Shown one piece after another: positions 26,870-35,052 of a DNA stretch of 64,000 bases. Below the pieces are notes generated by a model, which saw nothing but the letters and a program-made list of their open reading frames with translations, was not told the DNA's origin and did no database searches. The first letter of the stretch is position 1. Every line of letters starts with the position of its first letter. The translations under genes were made by a program, and so were the position numbers. Origin of the DNA: Maribacter sp. 4G9 (lineage in GTDB: Bacteria > Bacteroidota > Bacteroidia > Flavobacteriales > Flavobacteriaceae); contig NZ_MDGL01000149.1 in NCBI RefSeq assembly GCF_002742265.1, positions 140,209 through 204,208 of the forward strand, given 5' to 3'.

Positions 26870-27658
26870 ATGAAACAAAAAATATATCAAATCGATGCTT
26901 TTACGAACAAGCTTTTTGGTGGTAACCCGGCAGCCGTATGCATATTGGAAACCTGGTTGCCCGATGATATCATGCAAAAAATAGCCGCGGAAAATAATTT
27001 GGCGGAAACAGCTTTTGCCGTTCCTCGTGGCAATGATTATGAACTACGCTGGTTTACACCAGAAGTAGAGGTCGACCTGTGCGGGCACGCTACCTTGGCC
27101 ACTGCCTACGTTATCTTAAATTATTACGATTACAAAGAACATACCATTAGGTTTATTTCGCCCAGAAGCGGTGAACTTCTGGTAAAAAGTGATGAAACCG
27201 GACAAATGACCATGGATTTTCCAACGGACTACCTAGTTCCCTTTGAAAGTATAAACGAAATCAACGAAGCCATTGGAAAGCAACCCTTGGAAACTTTTAA
27301 AGGGAAAACAGATTACTTGTTGATTTACGAAGACCAGCAAGATATTGAAAATATTAGGCCGAATTTTCACTTATTGGACCAAGTGGATTGCAGGGGTGTC
27401 ATCGTTTCGGCTAAAGGAGATGCAGTTGATTTTGTGTCCCGTGCCTTTTTCCCAAAGTGCGGCATCCCCGAGGACCCGGTTACAGGTTCGGCACACACGA
27501 CCCTTACGCCCTATTGGTCAAAAAAGTTGAACAAAACTTTGATGAGTGCCCAACAATTATCGCAGCGTGGAGGAAGCTTGACCTGTGAATATTTGGGAAA
27601 AAGGGTGAAAATATCAGGGCAGGCGGTTTGTTATCTTGAGGGGTTCATAATAATTTAA
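26870..27658 (+). CDS. PhzF-family isomerase/epimerase-like protein
   Basis: Protein of 262 aa with the two-lobed DAP-epimerase-like fold of PhzF: QIDAFTNKLFGGNPAAVCIL at the start, AAENNLAETAFAV with the catalytic-type Glu, RWFTPEVEVDLCGHATLATAYV, and GIPEDPVTGSAHTTLTPYW in the second half. PhzF itself isomerises a phenazine precursor, but most members, including this type, have unknown substrates, and no phenazine genes are nearby. It follows hemF by 3 bp and is probably the last gene of the plus-strand heme transcript. Its stop codon directly abuts the stop of the opposite-strand helicase gene, leaving no room for a terminator. Confidence 0.9.
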   Translation: MKQKIYQIDAFTNKLFGGNPAAVCILETWLPDDIMQKIAAENNLAETAFAVPRGNDYELRWFTPEVEVDLCGHATLATAYVILNYYDYKEHTIRFISPRSGELLVKSDETGQMTMDFPTDYLVPFESINEINEAIGKQPLETFKGKTDYLLIYEDQQDIENIRPNFHLLDQVDCRGVIVSAKGDAVDFVSRAFFPKCGIPEDPVTGSAHTTLTPYWSKKLNKTLMSAQQLSQRGGSLTCEYLGKRVKISGQAVCYLEGFIII

Positions 27659-30340
27659 TCAATGCCAAATCAAGGCTTTTTCTATATTCTCACCTTCATT
27701 ATTGGAGATGTGGAACATCCTTGCCTTTAATAATATTTTTCGTCCCTTTATGTGCCTAGTATAAATCAGTCGGGAACTACCTACATTTCTCTCCCAATGG
27801 TAAAGAAACTTCTCTGATTTTTCTTTTTTCTCCCCTAAGACCCTTGGCACTACATAAAAACGCTTAAACCCTAGTAAATTCCTAAACCATTCCTTTCGCT
27901 GTAAAAGGTACCTAGGATTGTCAATAGGAGCTATAATCTCACCCAATGTATTTATGAATAATGTGCTTTCATAATTTGTCATACCAACCGGTATACAACT
28001 TACGGTACCTTTAGGACCTAAATCTACTTGAAGCCCTATATCTTTGGAAGTACTTTCAATATATCCTAATTCTTGTAGCGTTTTCAGGGTTGCCATACCC
28101 ATCTTATAGATTTCCTTGTGTAAATTTCCGTGTCTCACAAATAAAAGAATTGCCTTATAGAACTTTAATCCATATCCCAAAACTAACGCCGATAATAAGA
28201 TATAAATAAATTTTATCCATCCTCCACTTAAAATAACATTGATATTTTTAAGTGCTAGCTCAGGGATGAAAAATGCCAAGCCTAACATTATTTCGATAAA
28301 TGAGGCAATCACAACATCCTTAAAATAAAGTTGATTTTGACGTTGATAGCTAGTATTTCCATCGTAATATTTTTTCAATTCACGAGAAATCACACTTCCA
28401 GTACCAATTGCACTGTTCCAATGTGCTGTAATCAAGTCGGTATTTTTTGAATTTTCTATACTTTTCGAATTGATAAATCTTATGTCTTCCTCTGTTTTAG
28501 GTAAATGAATATCCAAACGGTCCACTCCATTCTCAATCCTTAGTGGCTCATCATTCGAAATTCCCATAAAAGCAGAAAACCGTCTACTTAAAGTGACCCA
28601 ATCGGCTCCACCGAACTCATCCATTGGGTCTAAGCAGACCAAATGCCAAATAACCGCTGTTTTATTGGGGATTTTATCATAGGTCCTTATAGCCCTACCA
28701 CGCATTTGATTTGATGACACAAAAGAACCAACAGAGGATGCCAGAATCAAGGTATTTATGGCGGGTGCATCCCAACCTTCACCTAACAAGGATTTTGTTC
28801 CTATCAGTATATTAATAGAACCTTCTTGGAACAACTGGGTGATACTCTCTACAAGAGAAACACCAATACTTCTGACTATTTTATGAATATATACAAAGTT
28901 GTCATTTTTATCCATGGGTGTAAATGAGACTACGTCAGCACCAAATCTTTCAATAATTTCATTATAAACCTCAACACTTACGATGACCAGACTACCGGTC
29001 AAAACGGCAATCTTAGAGATATTCCCTACCTCTCCTATAAGATTATTAAAAATAGGTACAGCACCCATTTTCACCGTCTCAGTGGAGTCGTTGTTGACAT
29101 AAAGAAATTCCTTTCTTATATAATCTGTCAACACCACCATTCTTAAGTCAGAATTAAGCTCCTTTTGAGCAGCCTTGGTAATTTCAACTATACTCCTCAA
29201 TTTACTCGGACTTGAGGCAAGTACTTTGTAAAAAGTATCAGAGCCTATTAAATCTACACGATTTGTTTTTAGAACACCCATTCGCTTCAATCTCTTTTCC
29301 AAAGACAGCAAATACGAATTATTTCCATAATTTTTTATGTCATCAAAAAACAAATGATTTAGAACAACTTCCGCCCATTCTATATTAAATTTAGGATAAT
29401 CGATTTGGTTATTCCCCCTAAAACCTAAAACCATTAGTTTTTCCTTAGAAATATGATGTCCCACAGAATTCAGAAAAATTAAATGACCAGAAAAAACCGC
29501 AGGGTTTTTATAAATTTCATCAAGATTTTTTAAGGTAGCTGTAAAGAACCGATGCCCTTTGATATGCTCTATAAATTGTTGGTCTTTCTTTAAATTTTCA
29601 AGCATACGAGCAACGCCCATCCTAAAATCTACGATATGGTCGATGGTCAGTTTTTCTGGTAGAGAAAAATGAATGAAATCCTGATGGGGACACAAATCAC
29701 CCTCTTTTACTAAATTGGGTACTGCAATTTCGTCATCCACCTGCCCACATAATTCAAAATACCTCTCAATTTCCGCCTGTGAACTGTCAAAAGGCGGAGT
29801 AGCTGTTAAGGCGACAATGGTCAAATCCTGTAGCTGTTTTAAAGAAAACAGGCATTTCCACCATTCATTCTTCAAATGATGCGCTTCATCCAAAATAACG
29901 GCTTTTATTCCGGCACTTTTAAAATAGTCTAGAAAAGCCTTTTCATCTTTACTTCTTTTATATAATGCATGTAAACTTTGATAGGTTGAAAAAGTAATAT
30001 CTCCTAAATCGTTTAAATCAAAGGAAGCACCTTCATAATATCTTTTATCGGTAAAAAACTCTTGAAGCCGTTCTTCCCATTGATTACGAATGGTAAGAGT
30101 AGGCGAAAGCACTATTGTCCGTTTTCCAATCCGTCTTACTATCTCTAAACCCAGCAAGGTCTTTCCTGATCCCGGAGGAGCAATCACATGTAAATGGTTG
30201 TCTTTAATGTGTTCTTGGAAATGATTTAAAAAAACCTCTTGGTATTTTCTCCAGGAATATTTGAAATTTAATGATTTGAAACTTGTCAATTTGTGCTTAT
30301 TTGGAAAACCAATACTAGGTAAAAACGCTTCAGGTTCCAA
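27659..30340 (-). CDS. Superfamily 2 DEAD/DEAH-box helicase with C-terminal membrane segments
   Basis: ATP-dependent helicase-like protein of 893 aa. Walker A is APPGSGKT (residues 54-61); further motifs are DEAHHL (II), ALTATPP (III), GEGWDAP (V region) and SSNQMRGRAIRTYDK (VI). After the helicase core, about residues 675-760 hold two strongly hydrophobic spans (FIEIMLGLAFFIPEL and FIYILLSALVLGYGLKF), unusual for such enzymes, then a soluble tail. The frame starts with TTG right after an in-frame stop, with no internal ATG before Walker A, so TTG is the likely start. The coding sequence is visibly AT-richer than the heme genes around it and runs against them, suggesting horizontal gain. It may be a defence or DNA-repair protein; no partner gene is adjacent. 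Confidence 0.85.
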   Translation of the reverse strand: MEPEAFLPSIGFPNKHKLTSFKSLNFKYSWRKYQEVFLNHFQEHIKDNHLHVIAPPGSGKTLLGLEIVRRIGKRTIVLSPTLTIRNQWEERLQEFFTDKRYYEGASFDLNDLGDITFSTYQSLHALYKRSKDEKAFLDYFKSAGIKAVILDEAHHLKNEWWKCLFSLKQLQDLTIVALTATPPFDSSQAEIERYFELCGQVDDEIAVPNLVKEGDLCPHQDFIHFSLPEKLTIDHIVDFRMGVARMLENLKKDQQFIEHIKGHRFFTATLKNLDEIYKNPAVFSGHLIFLNSVGHHISKEKLMVLGFRGNNQIDYPKFNIEWAEVVLNHLFFDDIKNYGNNSYLLSLEKRLKRMGVLKTNRVDLIGSDTFYKVLASSPSKLRSIVEITKAAQKELNSDLRMVVLTDYIRKEFLYVNNDSTETVKMGAVPIFNNLIGEVGNISKIAVLTGSLVIVSVEVYNEIIERFGADVVSFTPMDKNDNFVYIHKIVRSIGVSLVESITQLFQEGSINILIGTKSLLGEGWDAPAINTLILASSVGSFVSSNQMRGRAIRTYDKIPNKTAVIWHLVCLDPMDEFGGADWVTLSRRFSAFMGISNDEPLRIENGVDRLDIHLPKTEEDIRFINSKSIENSKNTDLITAHWNSAIGTGSVISRELKKYYDGNTSYQRQNQLYFKDVVIASFIEIMLGLAFFIPELALKNINVILSGGWIKFIYILLSALVLGYGLKFYKAILLFVRHGNLHKEIYKMGMATLKTLQELGYIESTSKDIGLQVDLGPKGTVSCIPVGMTNYESTLFINTLGEIIAPIDNPRYLLQRKEWFRNLLGFKRFYVVPRVLGEKKEKSEKFLYHWERNVGSSRLIYTRHIKGRKILLKARMFHISNNEGENIEKALIWH

Positions 30341-30415
30341 TTATATTGGGCAAACAATCAATACTAAAATTCATTTTCTTTACTTTGTATACTATAAACT
30401 AAGAGACTATAGTTA

Positions 30416-31408
30416 ATGTACCCACTCATAAGAAATAGAAGATTACGCGCATCCGAATCCATACGAAGATTGGTCAGGGAGACTATCATCAGTCCGGATG
30501 ATTTTTTAGTACCCCTTTTCATCGTAGAAGGTAAAGGAATAAAGGAAGAGATTGCCTCCATGCCAAATTATTTCAGGTTGAGTTTGGACAATTTGGAAAA
30601 AGAGGTCAAGGAACTCTGGAATATGGGCCTCTGTTCCGTGCTTCTTTTTGCGAAAGTGGAAGATGGAATGAAGGATAACAAAGGTACCGAAGCCCTGAAT
30701 CCAGATGGATTGATGCAACGTGCCGTGAAAACCGTAAAAAATGCGTGCCCACAAATGCTGGTCATGACCGATGTCGCCTTGGACCCCTACTCCTCTTACG
30801 GGCATGATGGTATTGTGGCCGACGGACAAATCCTAAATGACGAAACCGTTGAAATTCTTTCTGAAATGAGCGTTTCGCATGCCAAGGCCGGTGCCGATTT
30901 TGTGGCTCCCAGTGATATGATGGATGGCAGGATCCTAAGCATTCGCGAAGCTTTGGAGGATGAAGGTTATAGCAACACTGGAATCATGAGCTATAGTGCC
31001 AAATACGCCAGTGCCTTTTATGGTCCGTTTCGAGATGCGCTGGATTCTGCGCCCGTGGATATTAAGAACGTTCCCAAGGACAAAAAGACCTATCAGATGG
31101 ATTATGCCAATCGGTATGAAGCTATCCGGGAAACCCAAATGGACATTGACGAAGGTGCCGATATAGTCATGGTAAAACCCGGACTTTGTTATTTGGATAT
31201 TGTCCGTGAAATTAGGAACGAAGTGGACGTGCCTGTTGCCGTGTACCAGGTCTCTGGCGAATACGCCATGGTAAAAGCTGCTGCCGAAAAAGGCTGGCTG
31301 GACCATGATGCCGTAATGATGGAACAATTGACCGCAATCAAACGCGCCGGGGCCAACATCATCGCTTCTTATTTCGCTAAAGATGTTGTCAAACTGCTTA
31401 ATACCTAA
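30416..31408 (+). CDS. hemB: Delta-aminolevulinic acid dehydratase (porphobilinogen synthase)
   Basis: Condenses two 5-aminolevulinate molecules into porphobilinogen, the step feeding HemC. It has 330 aa. Schiff-base lysines are Lys196 (MSYSAKYASAFYGPF) and Lys254 (MVKPGLCYLDIV). The metal-site loop reads MTDVALDPYSSYGHDG, with Asp and Ala in place of the three cysteines of zinc enzymes, so it belongs to the zinc-independent, Mg2+-using group. It is separated from the rest of the heme cluster by the opposite-strand helicase gene and must have its own promoter in the 75-bp divergent gap, where ACTATA-N11-TATAGT (30391-30413) forms a leader hairpin. Confidence 0.97.
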   Translation: MYPLIRNRRLRASESIRRLVRETIISPDDFLVPLFIVEGKGIKEEIASMPNYFRLSLDNLEKEVKELWNMGLCSVLLFAKVEDGMKDNKGTEALNPDGLMQRAVKTVKNACPQMLVMTDVALDPYSSYGHDGIVADGQILNDETVEILSEMSVSHAKAGADFVAPSDMMDGRILSIREALEDEGYSNTGIMSYSAKYASAFYGPFRDALDSAPVDIKNVPKDKKTYQMDYANRYEAIRETQMDIDEGADIVMVKPGLCYLDIVREIRNEVDVPVAVYQVSGEYAMVKAAAEKGWLDHDAVMMEQLTAIKRAGANIIASYFAKDVVKLLNT

Positions 31409-31467
31409 AATTACTCCGCCTTCAACATCCACATACAATGTAAAATTCCACCAAAGGCATTATCTTT

Positions 31468-31489
31468 AAAGGGAACCAAACCTCCCTTT
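31468..31489. other. Hairpin just upstream of a start codon
   Basis: AAAGGGA-N8-TCCCTTT (7-bp arms) ends one base before the ATG at 31491. It could be the hemB terminator or a structure affecting translation of the serine hydrolase. The preceding TATCTTTA (31461-31468) resembles a -7 box. Confidence 0.35.
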
Positions 31490-31490
31490 T

Positions 31491-33071
31491 ATGAAAAATG
31501 TCTTTTTCTACGCTTCCCTGTCCTGCTTTATTATACTGGGTGCCTGTAAACATCAGACCCAAGAGCAAGTTACTCCCGGCCCTACGGAAAAAGCACAGCG
31601 GTTCTCCAGCAATTATATCCCTCCAAAATTTGAAAATGATCAGCGGACCGGTAAAATTACTGGGGCACAGGATAAAATCCAGGGGATTTTTGAAACCAAT
31701 GCAAAAGCCAGACATATTCCGGGCATCAGCTACGGCATTGTAGTGGACGATTCACTGGTACTTACCGGAAGTTATGGTGTTATTGATCTTGAAACACAAA
31801 TCGAAGCCAGCCCTACAAAAGCCTTCCGGATTGCGAGCATGACCAAGAGTTTTACGGCCATGGCCATTTTAAAATTGCGGGACGAAGGCAAGCTTGATTT
31901 GGACGACCCTGTATCAAACTACTTTCCTCAGTTGGACACCTTGGTATACCTAACCCAAGATTCCCCCGCAATCACCATAAAGAACCTGCTAACGATGACC
32001 GCAGGCTTTCCGGAGGACAACCCTTGGGGCGATCGCCATTTGAACGATGCTACGGAAATGTTGGAAAATATGTTGGCCGAGGGACTTTCCCTCTCCAAAG
32101 TTCCTTCCTACCAATACGAATATAGCAATACAGGATATGGCATGTTGGGCCAGATTGTGGCAAAAGTGTCCGGAAACACCTATCAGGAGTACATTACCCA
32201 AAATATCCTACGACCATTGGCTATGGAGCATACTTACTGGGAATATGAAAAAGTACCCGAAGACATGCTAGTGCACGGATACCGATATGAGGACGACACT
32301 TGGAAGCCCGAACCCATATTGCACGATGGCGTCTTCGGTTCCATGGGTGGGCTGATTACCACGATTGCCGATTTTTCAAAATATGTGAGCTTTCACCTCT
32401 CCGCATGGCCACCCAGAAGCGAAAGAGACAATGGGCCCGTAAAACGGAGTACCCTCCGGGAAATGCATACGCCCCAATATCCGTACCTATCCTCTTGGGC
32501 AACCGATTGGAATAACGAGCCCTGTGCAAGGGTCTCCGGCTATGGATATGGGCTGGGAATATCGGAAGATTGCAAAGGAATCATAAAGGTTTCCCATGGT
32601 GGGGCTTTGCCCGGTTATGGTAGTAACTATTCCTTTTTTCCGGAATATGGTATAGGAATTATGGCCTTTGGCAATTTAACCTATACCGGACCTTTGCCCT
32701 TGGATGAAATCTCTAAATTACTGTTTGAGGAACTGGAATTGCAACCTAGAAAAAAGGTAGCTTCCCAAATCCTTAAAAACAAGAAAGACCAATTGGTATC
32801 CGCTTTGAAAACATGGGAAACTGGGATGGACACCACCTTGTTTGCGGATAATTTCTTTTTGGACCGTTCCCTGGAAAAACGAACCCAACACATTTCCGAT
32901 TTGAAACAAACTATCGGGGAAATAGATTCCATCGGGGAAATACGTCCCAGAAACCAGTTACGGGGAGATTTTGAAATTTATGGCAAACATGGCACCATCT
33001 CTGTTTTCTTTACCTTAAATCCTGAAATTGACCCGAAAATCCAACAGTTGGAAATGAGAATTAAACCCTAG
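31491..33071 (+). CDS. Serine hydrolase lipoprotein, beta-lactamase class C fold
   Basis: Exported penicillin-binding-like hydrolase of 526 aa. The N-terminus is a lipoprotein signal (FYASLSCFIILGACKHQ, lipobox LGAC). The catalytic triad motifs are SxxK in RIASMTKSFTAM, YxN in YEYSNTGYGMLG, and HGG in KVSHGGALPGYG, in the order expected for AmpC/esterase-type enzymes. The last 130 residues form an extra C-terminal domain found in many family members. The substrate could be peptidoglycan peptides, beta-lactams or esters and cannot be told from sequence. It follows hemB by 82 bp, with a hairpin between, so it is probably a separate unit. Confidence 0.9.
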   Translation: MKNVFFYASLSCFIILGACKHQTQEQVTPGPTEKAQRFSSNYIPPKFENDQRTGKITGAQDKIQGIFETNAKARHIPGISYGIVVDDSLVLTGSYGVIDLETQIEASPTKAFRIASMTKSFTAMAILKLRDEGKLDLDDPVSNYFPQLDTLVYLTQDSPAITIKNLLTMTAGFPEDNPWGDRHLNDATEMLENMLAEGLSLSKVPSYQYEYSNTGYGMLGQIVAKVSGNTYQEYITQNILRPLAMEHTYWEYEKVPEDMLVHGYRYEDDTWKPEPILHDGVFGSMGGLITTIADFSKYVSFHLSAWPPRSERDNGPVKRSTLREMHTPQYPYLSSWATDWNNEPCARVSGYGYGLGISEDCKGIIKVSHGGALPGYGSNYSFFPEYGIGIMAFGNLTYTGPLPLDEISKLLFEELELQPRKKVASQILKNKKDQLVSALKTWETGMDTTLFADNFFLDRSLEKRTQHISDLKQTIGEIDSIGEIRPRNQLRGDFEIYGKHGTISVFFTLNPEIDPKIQQLEMRIKP

Positions 33072-33100
33072 CCTATTTTTATGTCATCCAGCTATTCTCA

Positions 33101-33319
33101 TCAATGCAATTCCTCACAGAAAAAGCCCCGTTGAGACAAGAGTTCTGAAATAGCCGAAGGATTTGGATTTAGAGTCTCTATGCGAAGAATGTTATCGCAA
33201 TCCTCCAGATCAAAGTTCCATCGCCCATGGTCATTTATCAATTCGTTTAAATAAGGGGCAAGATATTTCACCTTACCCTTTTTTCTTACAGAAGTTTTAA
33301 AAACCAATACTGTTCTCAT
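33101..33319 (-). CDS. Small conserved hypothetical protein (72 aa)
   Basis: Compact protein beginning MRTVLVFKTSVRKKGKVKYLAPYL and continuing with WNFDLEDCDNILRIETLN. The VLVFKTSV strand, helix, WNFDLEDCDNILRI strand, helix pattern suggests a small ferredoxin-like (HMA-type) fold, but the metal-binding CxxC is missing. Similar proteins occur widely in Bacteroidetes without known function. It lies 2 bp downstream of the DinB-family gene on the same strand, so it is in the DinB transcript and probably under the same WYL regulator. Confidence 0.75.
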   Translation of the reverse strand: MRTVLVFKTSVRKKGKVKYLAPYLNELINDHGRWNFDLEDCDNILRIETLNPNPSAISELLSQRGFFCEELH

Positions 33320-33321
33320 AC

Positions 33322-33813
33322 TTAGCTTCTGTCATAAAACATAGGAGGTTCAATCCCTAGGGAACGTAGATATACATAACCTTGACCACGATGATGCATT
33401 TCATTGTCAAGAAAATAAAATAGGGAAGATTGTACCGTTCCAGGGTATTGTCCAAAAGATACGATTTGCTTCTGAAAGTCCATTTCTTCCATTTGCGCCC
33501 ATAGCTTGTTTAGTTGCTCCGTGGCACTGTCCCAAGCTTCCAGTAATTTCGCCTTGCTGTTGCCGTGGTCAAAATGTTCGTTCAATTGAGCCGTTTGCCC
33601 CGTTACAATTTCACGTAATCCCGGTTCCGCAATGCCCAAAAGTTCCAAAACCATATCAGCGAAGGGACGCATACCTCCAATACTATACATAAAGAGTTCA
33701 TCTTCTGGGAATATTTCGATAACACTTCGAGTAAGTCTTCTGTGACCCTGCCAATGTTCCACTAACTGATTTGAAGTAATAACCTGAGTTGCTCCTTTAA
33801 TCGTGTTTTCCAT
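33322..33813 (-). CDS. DinB-family protein
   Basis: Four-helix-bundle protein of 163 aa of the DinB/YfiT superfamily. Candidate metal-ligand histidines are in LVEHWQGHRR, NEHFDHGNSKAKLL and FLDNEMHHRGQGYVYLRSLG, matching the usual three-His pattern of DinB-type thiol-dependent S-transferases. It probably acts in thiol or stress chemistry in the cytoplasm (from family). It is transcribed away from a WYL regulator; its -7 box (33842-33849) has a TGACA-N6-TGTCA site 11 bp upstream, so it is very likely that regulator's target. The 72-aa protein follows in the same unit. Confidence 0.88.
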   Translation of the reverse strand: MENTIKGATQVITSNQLVEHWQGHRRLTRSVIEIFPEDELFMYSIGGMRPFADMVLELLGIAEPGLREIVTGQTAQLNEHFDHGNSKAKLLEAWDSATEQLNKLWAQMEEMDFQKQIVSFGQYPGTVQSSLFYFLDNEMHHRGQGYVYLRSLGIEPPMFYDRS

Positions 33814-33841
33814 ACTATTTATTATTTATTGATTATGACAA

Positions 33842-33849
33842 CAAAGATA
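33842..33849 (-). promoter_or_regulatory. -7 promoter element of the dinB-family gene
   Basis: TATCTTTG on the minus strand fits TAnnTTTG exactly, 28 bp from the ATG. An inverted-repeat operator starts 11 bp upstream, where the -33 region would be. Confidence 0.6.
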
Positions 33850-33860
33850 TTCGCGCCCTA

Positions 33861-33876
33861 TGACAACCCTTTGTCA
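33861..33876. promoter_or_regulatory. TGACA-N6-TGTCA operator, dinB side
   Basis: TGACAACCCTTTGTCA. It has the same arms and spacing as the site at 33910-33925, centre-to-centre 49 bp. It lies 11 bp from the dinB -7 box, over its -33 region. Probable binding site of the divergent WYL regulator. Confidence 0.6.
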
Positions 33877-33909
33877 GTAGTGCTTTGGAAATCAAAATAA
33901 TTTTGCTCC

Positions 33910-33925
33910 TGACATACTGCTGTCA
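33910..33925. promoter_or_regulatory. TGACA-N6-TGTCA operator, regulator side
   Basis: TGACATACTGCTGTCA. It lies 11 bp before the TATTTTTG box of the WYL gene, a mirror image of the arrangement on the dinB side. Suggests autoregulation together with control of dinB. Confidence 0.6.
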
Positions 33926-33936
33926 CTACCTAGACC

Positions 33937-33944
33937 TATTTTTG
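33937..33944 (+). promoter_or_regulatory. -7 promoter element of the WYL regulator gene
   Basis: TATTTTTG fits TAnnTTTG. Transcription would begin near 33951, giving a leader of about 78 bases to the chosen ATG at 34029, or a short one if the in-frame ATG at 33963 is used. Confidence 0.5.
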
Positions 33945-34028
33945 GTCAAAAGGAATGCTAAAATGGATGCCAAATGGACATTTGACCTTAAAATCTTGTC
34001 CTATCTTTGGGAGAAAGGCCGATCTATT

Positions 34029-34988
34029 ATGGGAATGGATACCGTAAAACGATTTGATAGGATTGTAGCGATATTTATACAGTTGCAGTCCAAACGTATT
34101 GTAAAGGCCCAGGAACTTGCAGATCGATTCCAGGTGAGTCAACGTACTATCTATAGGGATATTCGAACCCTTGAAGCTTCAGGAGTGCCCATTGCCAGTG
34201 AAGCAGGTGTTGGATATTCTATCATGGAGGGCTATAGCCTTCCCCCGGTCATGTTTACACGTGAGGAGGCCGGCAGTTTTGTCGCTGCGGAAAAATTAAT
34301 GCAACAATTTACAGATAAGTCCTTGGGGTCCTACTTCGAAGCGGCCATGTACAAGGTGAAGTCGGTACTTAGGGTAAGGGAAAAAAAGTGGGTGGAAGCT
34401 CTGGAATCACAGGTGAGGATTTTTCCGAACCAGCAATTGTTAAATGAAAATATACCGAATGCCCTAGAAATTCTTTTTGAAAGTATTGCTGAAAAGAAAC
34501 AGGTTTTTTTGCGGTATACCGCGTTGGAGGCGGATGTACCATCGGAAAGAAATATTGAACCTATAGGTGTTTTTAATGAAAATAACTATTGGTATGTTAT
34601 GGGGTATTGCCACCTGCGAAACGATTATAGACAATTTAGGACCGATAGGATTTTAAAAATTGTTGGTACTGCCAAGCCCTTCATTTTGGAACACAAAACA
34701 CTGGACGACTTGCGAAAACGAAACGAAGTCAAGAACAAAACAAAGGTGCGAATTCTTGTTGACAAAAAAATAAGTAAATACCTAGGAGCCAGTAAAAAAC
34801 ATCAAGGTTTTGTCTCGGAAACCATAAAGGGGAATCACGTGGAGATGACCTTTATGGTGGATGATGTACAGAATTATTTTTCCCGATGGTTTCTTTCCTT
34901 TGGGGATTATGCCAAAATTTTGGAACCGGAATCCTTGAAAAAAAGAGTAGCGGAGATTCTTTTACAAACGCAGGAAGGCCTTAAATAA
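34029..34988 (+). CDS. YafY-type transcriptional regulator with HTH and WYL domains
   Basis: DNA-binding regulator of about 319 aa. The N-terminal winged HTH is VKRFDRIVAIFIQLQSKRIV followed by KAQELADRFQVSQRTIYRDIRTLEASGVPI; the WYL ligand-sensing domain follows (RYTALEADVPSERNIEPIGV, NNYWYVMGYCHLRNDYRQFRTDRI), then a WCX-like C-terminus. The frame is open back to 33885, but family members begin near MDTVKRFDRI, and a GGGAGAAAGG ribosome-binding site lies 9 bp before ATG 34029. YafY-type genes next to DinB genes are frequent, and the paired operators between them support regulation of dinB and of itself. The ligand is unknown. Confidence 0.9.
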   Translation: MGMDTVKRFDRIVAIFIQLQSKRIVKAQELADRFQVSQRTIYRDIRTLEASGVPIASEAGVGYSIMEGYSLPPVMFTREEAGSFVAAEKLMQQFTDKSLGSYFEAAMYKVKSVLRVREKKWVEALESQVRIFPNQQLLNENIPNALEILFESIAEKKQVFLRYTALEADVPSERNIEPIGVFNENNYWYVMGYCHLRNDYRQFRTDRILKIVGTAKPFILEHKTLDDLRKRNEVKNKTKVRILVDKKISKYLGASKKHQGFVSETIKGNHVEMTFMVDDVQNYFSRWFLSFGDYAKILEPESLKKRVAEILLQTQEGLK

Positions 34989-35025
34989 ATTGAATATAGG
35001 CAGCCATCCAATGAACTTCAAGGAT

Positions 35026-35033
35026 TATATTTG
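35026..35033 (+). promoter_or_regulatory. -7 promoter element of the second serine hydrolase gene
   Basis: TATATTTG fits TAnnTTTG, 19 bp before the ATG at 35053. It suggests the gene has its own transcript although it follows the WYL gene by 64 bp. Confidence 0.45.
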
Positions 35034-35052
35034 AAAGACTAACATCACCATA

